Positions 35,758 to 48,230 of a DNA stretch of 64,000 nt are shown piece after piece; the stretch's first letter is position 1, and the number at the start of each line of letters is the position of its first letter. Under the pieces are notes generated by a model, which worked only from the letters and a program-made list of their open reading frames with translations, was not told the origin of the DNA and did not search any database. A program made the position numbers and the translations under genes. Origin of the DNA: Zygnema cylindricum. Lineage: Eukaryota; Streptophyta; Zygnematophyceae; Zygnematales; Zygnemataceae. The stretch is from contig JBBHKE010001197.1 of assembly GCA_037447655.1 (NCBI GenBank), forward strand, positions 109,501-173,500, read 5' to 3'.

Positions 35758-36299
35758 CACCGCCAATCGTTATTAGCGTTGTGTACGCTAATTCCGTCCC
35801 GCTTTTTTTTTTTTATTCTCCATTAGTGTAGTTCATTCTATTTTTTTCTTTATTCTATTTAGGGTTATTTTCAGTACGTTGTCTCTTAAATAGAGTGGTG
35901 TACGGTCAGTGTCAGACCGTACATAAATGTACCTTTTTAAGAAAAAAGTACAATAAATTAGTTTTAGTAACCGACGCATGAGAATGTGCGTTCTAAAAGG
36001 GAAAAAAAACTAGGTCGTAAAAAATTCCCGTTCGCACGTATTCGTCTGACAGCCGCGTTTCGACCGTGTGAATGTACGATTTGTGTACGATTTGTCAGAT
36101 TGTGTACGAAGACCTATATTAGTGTAAGCATGTTTGCGACCGACATTTTTTTTTTCAAAGATCCAAGTTAGTAACTACCATAATCAAACAATTAGAATGT
36201 ATGATTTTTTCCAAAATTTTCAAATTCTTAAATAGCGTACACCACTGTAATTATTATTATACGATAATAAAAATCCCACGCTAATAACGATTGGCGATG
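35758..36299. mobile_element. TA-flanked TIR element, family B copy 1
   Basis: 542 bp between TA at 35756-35757 and 36300-36301. The ends CACCGCCAATCGTTATTAGC and, complemented, CATCGCCAATCGTTATTAGC are nearly perfect inverted repeats. The interior contains GTGTACGGTCAGTGTCAGAC and ACATAAATGTACCTTTTTA, which recur inverted in copy 2 (41495). Non-coding. Confidence 0.9.
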
Positions 36300-36301
36300 T
36301 A

Positions 36302-37321
36302 CTGTAGTTATTAGTTAAACCTTTTCGACATTCGTACATGTACTTATTATACAATGCAGTAAATAGTTAAATACATAAACCGATAAACGCCGTAATTGTA
36401 CGAATGCACGGAAGAGATGAACCACATATCCTATTAATAATTAAAAATCCATTTTTTGAGAGAAATGTCAAGATTTATTAAAAAAAAAACCACGGCGCGA
36501 CTGCTAACCGGTATACCGCCAAATAATTTACATGGTGGCTACGAAAGCAGAAATATATTCTTTGAGCATAAGATTTTTGACAATTCTGGCTCAAAACAAC
36601 CAAAAACAAAAAATAAGCAGCCCTTCTCAAACACTCAAAATAGTCGTATACACTTATAAAGTTCCTGTTCTAAAATTAAAAAAAAAAAAAATCAAGAAGT
36701 GAGTTTAACCGTAGGGAAACGTTTAAACTAGGTGTTAAAACGTCCAGACGTGTACAGTACTGTAGCGATGGGCGGTGGAACTGTACCTTTTCAGCTTTTA
36801 CCTTCGCATCACCGAGAAACCCTAAACCCTCAACTGGCCGCCTCCCACTCCGAACCTGAAACCCTAAAAGTCTAAAACCTTTTGAAGGAGCGAAGCTTAT
36901 GCGAATACATCGTAACTGTAGCATAAGTTCTTCCCTTCCCTCTCCGTTTCCTTACGCTCAATAAATCAAATCAGCGGGCGCGCCAATCTTTCCTAAGCAT
37001 AAATCTATGCCAGGCCTGATCNNNNNNNNNNGATTGGGCATTGGCGATTTCAGGTGCACGAAGTTCGACGAGCACAATAAGTGTCAATGCGTCCATATGT
37101 ACCCGGTCGTCATAGCGCGCGGTATAAAACTCATCCAAGGCTGTTTCAATGGACAGCGCCAATTTATTCTCAATTGGTGTAGTTTCTCTTCCTCTCCCTC
37201 TTCTTGTTCTCCCTTCCATATCCTTCTCCTCCCTTTCCCCCTTCTCCTTCCTTTCCTCTTACTCCTTCCTTTTCTCCTCCGTTTCCTCCTCCTGCTTTTC
37301 TTCCTCCTCCCTTCCTCCTTC
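36302..37321. other. intergenic with telo-boxes and an assembly gap
   Basis: AT-rich to 36680, then a less AT-rich stretch with two AAACCCTAAA motifs (about 36817 and 36859). A 10-N gap lies at 37022-37031. From about 37180 a dense pyrimidine stretch matches the leader of the LRR gene at 51663. A minus frame starting with ATG near 36924 (MLQLRCIRISFAP) is possible as a first exon but has no downstream support. Confidence 0.5.
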
Positions 37322-37990
37322 ATAGCGCTTCTCCCCAGCTTCCTTCTTTGTGAGACAATCCTTATTTTCCGTACGACCTTCGCTTCTGGAAATGGGTGCT
37401 GGGAACAAGGTTAGGGAGACTCTAATGACGACGTCTTTGATGTGGTTAACTCTTATTTAACCGCGACAGGTAACTTTGTCGGAACCTACTCAAAATATGG
37501 CGCGCGATACTGCTGGCCCATGTATACCTGCGTAACTGTGAATAACACGAGCAGCTTGAAGCACGTGGACTTTAGCGGTTACGGGTTAGTGGGCACATTG
37601 CCGCCGGCCCTCGGGAACTTCAAGGGTTTGGAGTCTGTGAACTTTAATTCAAACTTCTAACAGGAACTATTCCAGACAGTTGGGCGAATCTGGAAGCTTG
37701 AAGGTGAGGCTCTAACAATAGTCAAACGGACTTGGAGTAGTGGGAAGTGGACCACATAGAATATCTCTCTCAGCGATAACAGTTTTCCGGATCTTTTCGA
37801 ATTGGCTTGGTAATTTATCGACTTTACAGTATCTTAACCTCGGTAAAACCTCAAAATGTCGTCAATCTGCATCTGCGGTTGCTGGCTGATACTCTTATGG
37901 CTGTCAATTTGTCGTCAATGAATCTCATCGATCTATTTCCGAGGGCTCTAAGTTCTCCACTATCTCAGATTGACACAATTTTTGATGTTC
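37322..37990 (+). pseudogene. LRR gene relic (paralogue of the 51663 gene)
   Basis: Matches the first 700 bp of the LRR gene at 51663: ALLPSFLLCETILIFRTTFA (signal peptide), then YCWPMYTCVTVNN, GYGLVGTLPPALGNFKGLES and, in a shifted frame, FSNWLGNLSTLQYLNLG. The start codon is ATA (37322-37324) where the paralogue has ATG. Several frameshifts and stops follow, and similarity fades by about 37990 where minisatellite DNA begins. Confidence 0.8.
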
Positions 37991-40499
37991 TTGTTCGTGT
38001 CCAAATTTTGATATTTAAATTTATAATTTCCAATTTCTGATGTCCGGATGTTTTATGTTCGTAGTTCTGATGTTCGAATTTTGATGTTCGAATTTCCGAC
38101 GTTCGTATTTCTGATATCCGAATTTCCGATATCCGAATCTTCGATGTCCATATTTTTTATGTCCAAATTTCTGATGTTAGACTCCGTTGTTTATGTTCAT
38201 TAATTTTTGTTCTCTCCCTCTCTTTCTCAATCTCTCTTTCTCGTCTTACCTCTCTTTGCCTCTCCCCCTCCCTCTCCCCCTCCCTCTCGTTTTGTTTGGA
38301 TTTTTGTGTTGTGTTTTTTCCATCAAATTTTCGATATCATTAATTAGCTTCAATTTTTTTTGTGAGTTGCTTATTGTATATGTATTTTTTCTTTGTGGTT
38401 TTAATTTTTGACGTATCCTCATAAAGAAAAGTAGAGTTTAAGAGCTTTTAAATGAAATCTTTCATTGTTTGCAGAACATGATGGTATTTAGGAAAAGTGT
38501 GGATTAGACATAGTTATTTATGCCTTTTGACTTTACTAAACCCCTTCACAGGGTTCCAAAGGCTTTTTTGAGATAAAATACTAACAGCAAACAGAATGTA
38601 TTTGGTGAAACAATGTTAAAAAGTCAAAAAAGACATAACTACCGCAGGATTTTAGTAGGTTTATTGATTTTTAAATCAGTGTAAGCAATCTCTTAAACGA
38701 CCTTACGATTAGTACTTGAGATAGATTTTGTACTTATTAGTCTAAGATAAATTTAATGCATTCAATGTTTTTAACGTTTTTGTTTATATGGTTCTCATAA
38801 AATACATTTCTGTTTGTTGTTTTTGACAAACTACATGTTTGAAAATCGCCATCTTTTCTTAGCCTTCCCTTTCAATTTCTTTCCTTCCCATCCTTTCCTT
38901 TCCATTCCTATCCGATTTTATGTCCGAATTTCTGATGTTCGAATTTTTGAGTTCCGAATTTTTGATGTCCAAAATTTTTAGTTCCGAATTTCTGATGTCC
39001 AAGTTTTTTATATCGGAAGTTTTTAATTGTTCCTGTTTCGATGTCCAAATTTATTATTTTCGAATTTCTGATGGCCTGATTTTTTTTTATGTTCGGATTT
39101 TTGATGTGCGAATTTCCGATGTTCGTTTTTCTGATATCTGAATTTCTGATGTCCAAATCATCGATGTCCGAATTTTTGATGTTAAATTTCGTTGTTTATG
39201 TTTATTAACTTATCTCTTTCTCTCTCTCTCTCTGTCTCATTCGCTCTTTCTCGCCTTACTTCTCTGTCTCTCCCCCTTCCTCTCTCCATCCCTCTCCCTC
39301 TCCCTTCCTCCAACATTCAATGTCCAAGTCATACCTATGTAAATATTGTAGGAAATTGCGACTTAATTTTATGTTTATAGTCACTTATTACTTTTTTTTT
39401 TTTTATTCCGTTGGGCCAAGATAATCATTATAGTGATAGTTGCAAAGTAAAAGGACATTCCTTTTCTGTAACCTTCTTTTTCGCACTTTCAGGTTTTCTC
39501 ACATTTGTTTATTATTATTATTGTATTTTTTTCTTTTGTCGTGATTTTTCGTAGGCCAAAGTTTCCCTAGTATCAAATTAAGTTCTTTATTTTACTTTGC
39601 GGCTTTTTTTCTGTCTTTTTGTTTTTTTGCAGTTATTTAACTTAATCTGTGACTTGCGAACGGTGAGAACTTGAAAAATAATTAATTAAGTGAATTAAAA
39701 AAAATTGCAAAAAAAGGTTTTAGAAAGATACATAAATTCTCACTAAAAAAAAAAAAAATAGTCATAATTACACTTAAGTAGAAGTCATTCTTTTATCGTC
39801 TGAAGGAAAAATGTATAATTCATGTTCTTTTCTATTCCTAAATTTGGAAAAAAAATCACGAGAAAATAGGCGTTTCTCAGGGGAAAAGAGTTCCGTTATT
39901 CCTTGATAATAAAACTTTATTATTTAATTCCTTCATTTGAAATTATTTTTTCATTCAAAGTTTTATAATTTCCTTCGTTTATTCATAACTTTTTTTTTCT
40001 GGGGTTCCCAAAAACTGACAGTTTCAAAAAAGTTACAAAGCAACCTCAAAAAGTTAACTGAAAAAATGCATATTTTTTTTTCTAAGGCCACGAAAGTTTC
40101 TAAATGTTTATCAACATATTGCTCTGTTGTAATCTCTTGATTAAGCGATTTTTTTGTTCGAGGAAAAAATGAAATACATAAAACTTTCAATTCTCTCAAA
40201 ACAGAAATCTGGTTTTTATCTACTCACCCTGTTAACATACGTTGAGAAAGACAATGAGAAAAAAATTGCTTGAAGAGGAAAACACCTATAAAAAAAAATA
40301 AACAACAACAAACAAAAATGAACAAACGTGTTGTTTGAAGTCTTTTATCTAATTATCCAATTCCTGATTTTCAATGTCCAATGTCTGGTAGCTATTTTTA
40401 TGTCCCACGATTAATGTACAAAGTCCAAAAATGAACATTGTACAACATGCAATGTTCGATGTGTCATGTTTGAAGTTTGACGGTTGATGGTTGAAGTTA
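37991..40499. repeat. minisatellite field built on GATGTCCGAATTTCT-like units
   Basis: Imperfect 15-16-bp units (TGATGTTCGAATTT, TGATGTCCGAATTT) run at 38020-38180 and 38915-39190. Each is followed by a CT-rich block (38205-38290, 39210-39315), so a module of about 0.9-1 kb appears duplicated. Related words continue at 40370-40480. Open frames here are repeat artefacts. No gene seen. Confidence 0.75.
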
Positions 40500-40688
40500 C
40501 ACTGTGTATCGCTTTTAGTGTTAACAATTTTTTCGCCACTTAAAACATCTTTTCTTCGTACACACTTAGTCCGATTTTCAATTTGAAACCGCCAATTAGA
40601 AGCTGAGAATCTTACTTTTCAGTTGAAACCGTCAAAAAGACGTCTTGGTTGGCCAAAAAAACATTAACCCTAATAGTGATTCACGGTG
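40500..40688. mobile_element. TA-flanked TIR element, family A copy 3
   Basis: 189 bp between TA at 40498-40499 and 40689-40690. Left end CACTGTGTATCGCTTTTAGT, right end complement CACCGTGAATCACTATTAGG, each followed by TTAACA, a T run and (left) CGCCACTTAAA. Confidence 0.9.
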
Positions 40689-41494
40689 TAATGTCTAATG
40701 CTATGTTTTGACATTTGATGTTTGAGCCTTAATTTTAGACGTTTGATATTTTCATTTCGGTGTTTGATGTTTGAAAATTTATGCTTCATGTTTGACGTTT
40801 GAATTTCAATGTTAAATATCTGATGTTTGATAAATTTAATTTTAGAAGTTTGATGTTTTCTTTTCGATGTTTGATGTTTAATGTTTGATGTTTGATGTTT
40901 GGTAAAAAATGTAAACACGAAGAACACGTTCCGCCAGGACAAGTATATTAGCGGATAAAAACGATAAAATATTCGAATAATAAAATTATTATTTGAAAAA
41001 ATAAAAAAATAGCACTCACCATCACAATCACGACGACCGTTCCCTCAAAATCCGGTTCCCCTTCTCTCCCTCCACGCCCCCCTTCTCTCCATTCCTCCCC
41101 TCCTCTTTCTTCTCCCGTGACCGCTTCGAAACGAGAGAGGGAAAGGGCCGACCGCGGCTGTCGTCGAGGCGGCGGAAAGACCGAGAAAAGGAAACGAAAG
41201 GGGAAGGACAACAGATGTACGGTCGTACTGTGCCCTACGGTACCGAAAAGGACGACTCGACGTCCGCGGGGAATCGTGGGCGTACGTTAATTTTTTGCAG
41301 AGGCTCGAAAGTTTAGATTGACCGCAAAATAAAACGCAGATCGACGACGAAGCGTGACACGGCCAGTAGGTTCCGTGAGGGAGAGCGTCACACGTTTTCT
41401 ACAAAAAACTACAAAACCCGAATGTAACCCTTATATGATGGCCGAAGCTTTTCTCTTACTAATGTGCACTTAACTCTCAAAATCCTATACACTA
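40689..41494. other. TTTGATGTTTGA minisatellite and GC-rich stretch
   Basis: 40690-40910 is a field of TGATGTTTGATGTTTGA-like units. 41035-41400 is markedly less AT-rich. The minus frame there (41211) has no ATG start and I do not call it a gene. Confidence 0.6.
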
Positions 41495-42033
41495 CACCGC
41501 GCATCGTTATTAGTGTCAAAGTTTAAATAGTGTGTAAGTAAATATATCGTCATTGACGCTAATTAAGAATTTGAAAATTAAAAAAAAAAAGGTTTATTCT
41601 AATTTCAGTGTTAACGCTAATTTGGAACAGGAAAAATGGAAAATTTTCTGTACGAATATACACATTATTATATGTATTCGTACAAAATATAAAAAATCGT
41701 ACACAGTAGTGAAATTTAACTATCCGTACATGTCAGACTTATTTACATGTCAGACCAATCCCGTTTTATTAGCGCACGTTCCTATGCGAACGCGTCCGAT
41801 TTAATTCATTTTTTGTAAAACTTTCAACTAAAAAGGTACATTTATGTACGGTCTGACATCGACCGTACACCACACTATTTACATATTAATGTACTTTCGT
41901 TCTGTATGCTAAGTTGTACGGAACCTCAATTAACGTCAACGAAAAATTAAAATCACGTATACTATTTTTGGAAAAAAATCAAAATTTTAAGAACCCAAAT
42001 TAGTGACCTTGACACTAATAACGATGCGCGGTG
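41495..42033. mobile_element. TA-flanked TIR element, family B copy 2
   Basis: 539 bp between TA at 41493-41494 and 42034-42035. Ends CACCGCGCATCGTTATTAGT are perfect inverted copies. The interior ACATTTATGTACGGTCTGAC block is shared, inverted, with copy 1. Confidence 0.92.
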
Positions 42034-42035
42034 TA

Positions 42036-42583
42036 CACCGTCAATTGCTATTAGAGTAAAGGAATAAATAGCGTAAAAAAAAAATTAGTGTTATTAACAC
42101 ATCGGGAATTATTATTTTTTGAAAAAATATATATATACTAATTAATCCGTAACTGTAATTTGGGTTGTCCTGAATAATAAACACCCGCACTTTCGATGTC
42201 TACAGTAATCTGTGTACCCGTATAAAATCTGACAATTCGTACGCCGTCGCGCTGTTCACACGGTCGACGGACGAACATATGAGAACGTGATTTTTGTCGA
42301 CGAGTTTGCGTCTTTTTCTTCGAGTGCACATTCACATGTGTGCGCAATAATTTTAAGTGTCTTTTTATGCCTTTGTAATTAAAAAAGTACCATTTCATAC
42401 GGAGATTCCTTGTCCGTACGCCATGCTATTTCTATCGCAGTTTACATTTCTTATTGACGCTAATTGAAAAAAAAACCTAATTAGAATAATGGAAAAAATA
42501 AAATTATGGATTGTATTTCGGATTTTTTTTTTGAAAAAAGGGCACCGAATTGGCGTTATATACTCTAATAGCGATTGACCGTG
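42036..42583. mobile_element. TA-flanked TIR element, family B copy 3, abutting copy 2
   Basis: 548 bp. Ends CACCGTCAATTGCTATTAGA and, complemented, CACGGTCAATCGCTATTAGA. The left TA (42034-42035) is the same dinucleotide that bounds copy 2 on the right; the right TA is 42584-42585. The interior shares a CGACCGTGTGAA block with copy 1. Confidence 0.88.
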
Positions 42584-42585
42584 TA

Positions 42586-43668
42586 GTAGACCGGGTTCCA
42601 TAAGGCACTCATACTAAAAGTAAGGACATGTTTACTGGTGTGTTACATAACACCCCATCATGTCGTTCCATTAAACAACCATTTATATTCTTATTGGTAC
42701 CATGTAGGCTTGTGCTGAGACGTTATATATTGTCAAAGATTTTTCAACCGCAAAATATGAGCTATATTTGTACGGGTGGGCGAGAATTAAGTGTTGTAAA
42801 TGTGTACACAAATATTCTATTTGTACGTGCGTAGTATATCATCATTCGAACTTTGTTTTAATGTCCTAAAACCAAAAATCTCTTCCACGACGGTCAATGG
42901 ATGTCAAAGGGAGCATAAAATAATATTTTCCAGCAAAATTTTTCTCGAGGCTTTTGGTGGATTTGCATCCACCTTGAAGGAACGCAGGTGGCCTATACGA
43001 CGTGTAAGGTTGTTATCGCGTGCTCATCGAGGATATTTTTATAGCTTTCTAAGTGTACCAAATGTATACATCCTGTGTGTGGCTAGCGTAGGTGGCTAGT
43101 GTAGGTGGCTAGTGTAGGATTGTCGCCACACCTTGATGGTTTGAGCGGTTGCGTCGAGGATTTGAAAAAGCAAAAAAAATGATGATCAAGGTTTACGCCC
43201 CTAAGCTTGGCAAATCTTGACATATCTCTAGTAAAGATGTTCCCAAAAATATATATAGAAAAATTGGTACGTAAAAGTACAAACTAATATGACATTTACT
43301 ATAAAACATCAACTTTTAACTAATTGAAGTCCACCCTTAATTATACAAAAAAAAATTAACACTACCTCATTGTTTATTTCCACTAAACTCTTAAACTCCT
43401 CCAATTCCATGATACATTTGAAAAAGAACCAATGCTACCGTTTCGTGAAGAAAGGAAAGAAAGCGCGTTTTTTGTGCACTTTTTGGGTGTAATATTCATT
43501 CAAGCGTCTAACAATTTCGAATCTTGGTCAAGCCATGTTATTTTTTTTGTCGAAGAGGTGGATAATGATACTTTATTAGGTTAAAAATTTAATGTTTAAG
43601 TAGGTGGACAAGATTTGTTTTTGTATTAATCATGAAGAAGTTATTCCATGTGCGATAAACACACACAA
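42586..43668. other. intergenic
   Basis: No gene seen. GTGGCTAGTGTAGGTGGCTA repeats (three units of about 14 bp) lie at 43079-43117. Confidence 0.5.
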
Positions 43669-46600
43669 TGTAGAAATAAGTGGTTTTTGTTAGATATTTT
43701 ATAGGTCCCAGTTGTGTATAATAAAATCAGGGAAGCAACAAAGGCACCCTGCCTCTTACTCCTATTTTAAGTCCCAACACTTGTCAAAATCACTAAAGAC
43801 AGGAGAGGGAGTAAGAGGCATGGCTGTATATGCTGTCCAAGAACAAAAAAAAGAGCAGCCCAGGTAAGATTTACCAAAAAGGCTAGACAAACCCAGGATT
43901 TGATCTTGGTATTGTCCATCAGAGTAGCTAGTAGCCATTAGCATTGTCCTATAGTCAAGGAACTGTGCTGAGATTTATAGGGTGTGATAGCTATTTAAAG
44001 ATGTACTTGTAGAGAATTTCATTTAACTGAGAGAAAAAAATTCAGAGCATAGAAATAGTTGTACACATAGTGTTAACTGAGGTAGCGGACGAAACAAATG
44101 TTTCAAACATTTGTTACGACAACTAATATTATTAGCCGGTTCAGATAGAATGACCATAATGCGAGCCGACATCACGGAATGGTCGCTTTGGCGGTTTTTG
44201 GTCATAGCCACACAAAGTGACACGTGGCGCTGTCTTATTGATTTGCGGCATCTCGAATAGCATCAAAACAATTCTAGTTGGGACAGGCATCAAGTTCTTC
44301 ACCATGCTTACAGTGGCCGTATAGAAAATACTCCGACACCAATACCATTTTGTACTGAATAATTATTTGATTGGTGGCGTATTTTAGTAGAATGCAATTT
44401 CGAGAGGGATTTAGGACTTAGACAAATATTAGGTAGCCACCTCTCTCTCAAAGTGCATGTGTATAAAATGTCATCTTTGACCACCTTTAACTAACTGCTC
44501 AGAGGAGCAAATTGCTGATTTATTTTTTCTAGCAGACTTACACGATCCTTGCATTCACTGGGTGAAGTTTGTTCTATTTGTTCTTTGTCTGTTTGGTTGT
44601 GAGGCTTGATCAAACTCAAGTGGGTCAGGGCTATCATAGGCGCTTCGTGTGAGCTGCTTACTCTCAAGTCCTAAAGAGATCTTAGAGTTGCACGTTATGG
44701 GCCCACCCTGTAGGGTGCCCATCTTTAACAAAACACGCTTTATATAGTAGGAAAGTATGACGACATAACATCTGTGCAAGAAAAGGTTTTGGGGGATAGT
44801 GAGTGGATGATTGAGGCGTCCATCTTGTGTGGACATTCCTATAGGGTTTGGAGGGAGCACATTTACTAACAAAGTAGATCTTGCTCCACTTGAGGAGAGA
44901 GAGGACGGAGGAAGTATTCTGATTGACAAAGGGAAGGAAATGGATAAAATCACCACAATAACAACACCTATAGCAACCGTTTTGGCATTCATGTCACCTG
45001 TTCCGAGGAACGAGGAAAGTGATATTGATACTTGGGACTACAATAACATGGCGGCAAAACACTTCATACTTCGTCAACTCACCTAACGACTTGCATCTCC
45101 TCACTTGCAAGTAGAAAAGGTATCCGATTTATGGGTGGCACTCCTAGATGTGTACTGAAGTGGTATCATTCAACATTAACAGCTAGCAGAATATAAAAGA
45201 GATGCATATGAATACAAAGGAGGGAAAATGTTAGATTTTTGAAATGAGCTCGCCAGACTTTTAATAGTCCTAGAGAGTGTTGGACATGAAGAAACTGAAA
45301 AAATGAAAGTTAAATGTTTACTTATGATGTTACCAGATGACTATGAGAATATAGTTTACCATGTACAAGATCTAGCGGACTTCAAGTGGACACGGAATTG
45401 TGTTTTAGGGATGATTCTTATCCGAGAGAATACGATCGAGATCCGTAGGGGAGGAAAGACGAGACAAGCCTTGGCAGCCGAAATCGATTGGAGGAAGTAG
45501 GACCCAAGGAAACCTATTTGGAAAATATGAAGGAGGGGGACAAAAAAATCATTGCGATGAGTCCGCACCGAGGGTTACAAAGGGGCTTTGTGACTTTTCT
45601 AAAAAACTAGGGCATTATATGGCGGAGTGCTCTAAGCTAACTATACTTCGGTTAAAGAAAAGGGCAAATTGGTGAAACTCCGAAAGAAAGAAAAAGGCTT
45701 ATGTAACACAAATACAAGAGGAGGAATTGGAGGACGATGAGATTTTGTTGGATCAGGGGATGGAGGTGAAGACTGAGGTCAAAATTCCACAAAAACAAAA
45801 ATGTGTATTCAGAGGATTGACAGGTGAAGCAAGTGGGATTGTGGATTCAGGTGGTTCAATGCACATGTGCAAGGATAAACATATGTTTACAAAAATGAGA
45901 AAGATATTACCCAAAAGATAGAGTAAGGGGATGGTAGGGTAGTCACTAGTAATTTGGTAGGATCAGTAGATATGAAAGTGTAAGTGGAAAGAAAGACATT
46001 CATAGTTACATTCTCTGTTGTGTTCTTTATTCTTGAGTTGAAAGAAATCTCATCTCATCATCTATGTTAGATGATAAGGGTTTTGAAAATAACATTGGAA
46101 ATGGAATCTTTACTGCTAACTTTGAGGATGAAGTTTATTTCACTCTAGAAAAGGTAGCAAAAGAATGTTTCGGGTGATTTTAAGCTATGAGAAAATGAAA
46201 ATTTATTATGTTGGTGCTTATTATATTATGATATGGCATAAGAGACTTGGACATGTGCATTTAAACATGTTAAAGTAAAATAAAAAGATGGGAGCACTGG
46301 AAGGAATCTAGTTTGGGGAAAGTGAGAAACTAAGTGACTGTAGTGGGTGTACTCAAGGTAAGTCCCAAATGTTCCCTTTTCCTTATAAAAGAGAAAAAGA
46401 CCTAGATCTAGTACAAATAGACATCTAGGGATCGGCAAAAGCTTCTTCATGTGGAGGTAAGAGGTTTATGATGACCATTACCGATGATTAGTCTCGTTAT
46501 TCAAGAATGTATTTTCTGAAAAATAAATCAGAGGCTCCAAAATATTTTAAGAAATACAAGGCTTGGAGTGCGAAACTCCATGAAACCCCAATGAAGAGAG

Positions 46601-48230
46601 TGAGGAGTGATAATGGTGGAGAATATACCTCTTACGAGTTTGAGGATTTTTTTTGAGAAGGAGTAAAACATCAAAAGGCAGTCCCTCAAAATCTTGAACA
46701 AAAAGGTGTAGCCGAGAGATTGAATAGAACATTAAATGACATTGTCAAGAGTACGTTCTCGAAAAAGAAGATAGGAAAAAGGTAACAGGCTGAGGCAATA
46801 ATTTGTGCAAACTACCTCAAAAATAAAGTTCTTACCTCGGGAGTTAAATGACAAACACTGTATGAGAGATGGACTGGCCGAAAAACCAGATGTATCACAC
46901 TTAAAGGTTTTCAACAGTCAGGTGTTTCGTCTAAGTATAGATCGGTCCAACTGGAAGTTAGATCCTAAAGGAAAACCACAATACCGGTGAGGATATGATA
47001 TGGATGTAAAAGGTTATATAGTTTATAGTTATATAGGTAAGTATGACAACCTTGCGAGTACAAATCAGACCGAGAAGAAACCAGGTGTGGAACCTCAAGT
47101 GACAACACAGCCAAAGGCGGAAGACGTGGTGGAAATTAAAACGGAACCAAGGGACAGAAGAGAAGCTGAAACCATTCGGAAAAATCCATAGCATCCATTT
47201 ATTCTAGCATCATATTTTAAACGAGGAAGGTTGAGCATCAAAAATTTGCGAGAAAAACAAGTTAATAACAAGGTAACGAAAGTGTCTCACCTAGAAGAAC
47301 CTCAAACTTATGGAGAGGCAATGAATTGTCTTGAGAAGAACCAATGGAAGACAACTATGAATGAGGAGATGTCCTCAATTATGTCGGCCGATATACGGGA
47401 GCTGCCCAAGCAATTTGCTCCCTTATGTAGTAAATTATTAATCGTCAAAGATGACCGTCTCATACAAGAGCTCTTTGGGAGAGAGGCGGCTATTTAAGGA
47501 TTTATTTAAGTCTTAAACCCCTCGCTAAACCCCCTACTACTAAAGTACGGCACCAATGAGATATGTTTACAATACAGAAAGGTACTGATGACGGATTACT
47601 TTCTGTACGACCATTGTACGACAATGCTAAGGAGTTGACGTCTGTCTTGTCCAAACTTCTCCTAGTGCTATTCGAAAATGCTACAAACCTATGAGACAAT
47701 GCCACGTGTCACGTGGTATGGGTGTGATTGAAAAACCGCCAAAATGGCCATTTTGCGATGTCGGCTCGCACCGTGGCCGTCCGATCCAAACCGGATTTTA
47801 ATACTTGGCGTCGAAACAAATGTTTGTAACATTAGTTTCGTGCGTCGTTCGCACTATGTGTACAAATCTCCAAAGTCGGTTGGCTCAGTTTAATGGAATT
47901 CTTTACAAATACACCTTTAAATAGTTTTCAAAACTTGTATGTCTCAACACAGGTACTAGACTTATAGGATACAAACTAACGACTATTGACTACTTTGACG
48001 AACAGTAGGTACGAGGATTAGATCTTGGGTTTGTCAACCGTTTTTGGTATCTCTAACCTAAACAACTTCCTGTCTCTTTGGACAAAGTAGGCAACCATGG
48101 CTCTAACTCCCTCTCGAGTATTCAGTGATTACGACAAGTGCGGGGACTTGAGAGAGGCGTTAGAGACAGGTTGCCTCTGCTTCCTTACTGCTTTTTATGT
48201 AATACCTAACAGAAACCACTAATCTCTACA
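43669..48230. mobile_element. 4.56-kb element with long terminal inverted repeats enclosing a copia fragment
   Basis: The left arm 43669 to about 44517 and right arm about 47406-48230 are inverted copies. Outer ends TGTAGAAATAAGTGGTTTTT and, complemented, TGTAGAGATTAGTGGTTTCT. Further matching pairs run inward (AGTCCCAACACTTGTC/AGTCCCCGCACTTGTC, ATTGGTGGCGTATTTTAGTA/ATTGGTGCCGTACTTTAGTA, GTCATCTTTGACCA/GTCATCTTTGACGA, GAGCAAATTGCT on both). The arms are roughly 65-75% alike by eye, so the element is old. The 2.9-kb centre is a decayed copia gag-integrase-RT fragment. Long arms recall Mutator-like elements, but no transposase and no clear target duplication are seen. Confidence 0.75.
44518..47405 (+). 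pseudogene. decayed Ty1/copia gag-protease-integrase fragment
   Basis: Readable in pieces across frames: gag-like ESDIDTWDYNNMAAKHFILR (about 45014) and LPDDYENIVYHVQDL; protease-like GIVDSGGSMHMC (about 45837); pre-integrase MIWHKRLGHVHLNMLK with CSGCTQGK (about 46230-46355); integrase RSDNGGEYTSYEF and GVAERLNRTLNDIVKS (about 46600-46750); RT onset YGEAMNCLEKNQWKTTMNEE (about 47310). Many stops and frameshifts. No LTRs flank it; the fragment stops exactly where the inverted arms begin. Its divergence exceeds that of the element at 26112. Confidence 0.8.

Noticed and set aside
40948-41211. Open frame in the GC-richer stretch on the minus strand
   Set aside because: It starts at TTG, has no ATG and is Arg/Glu/Gly low complexity. 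A donor-like site alone is not enough.
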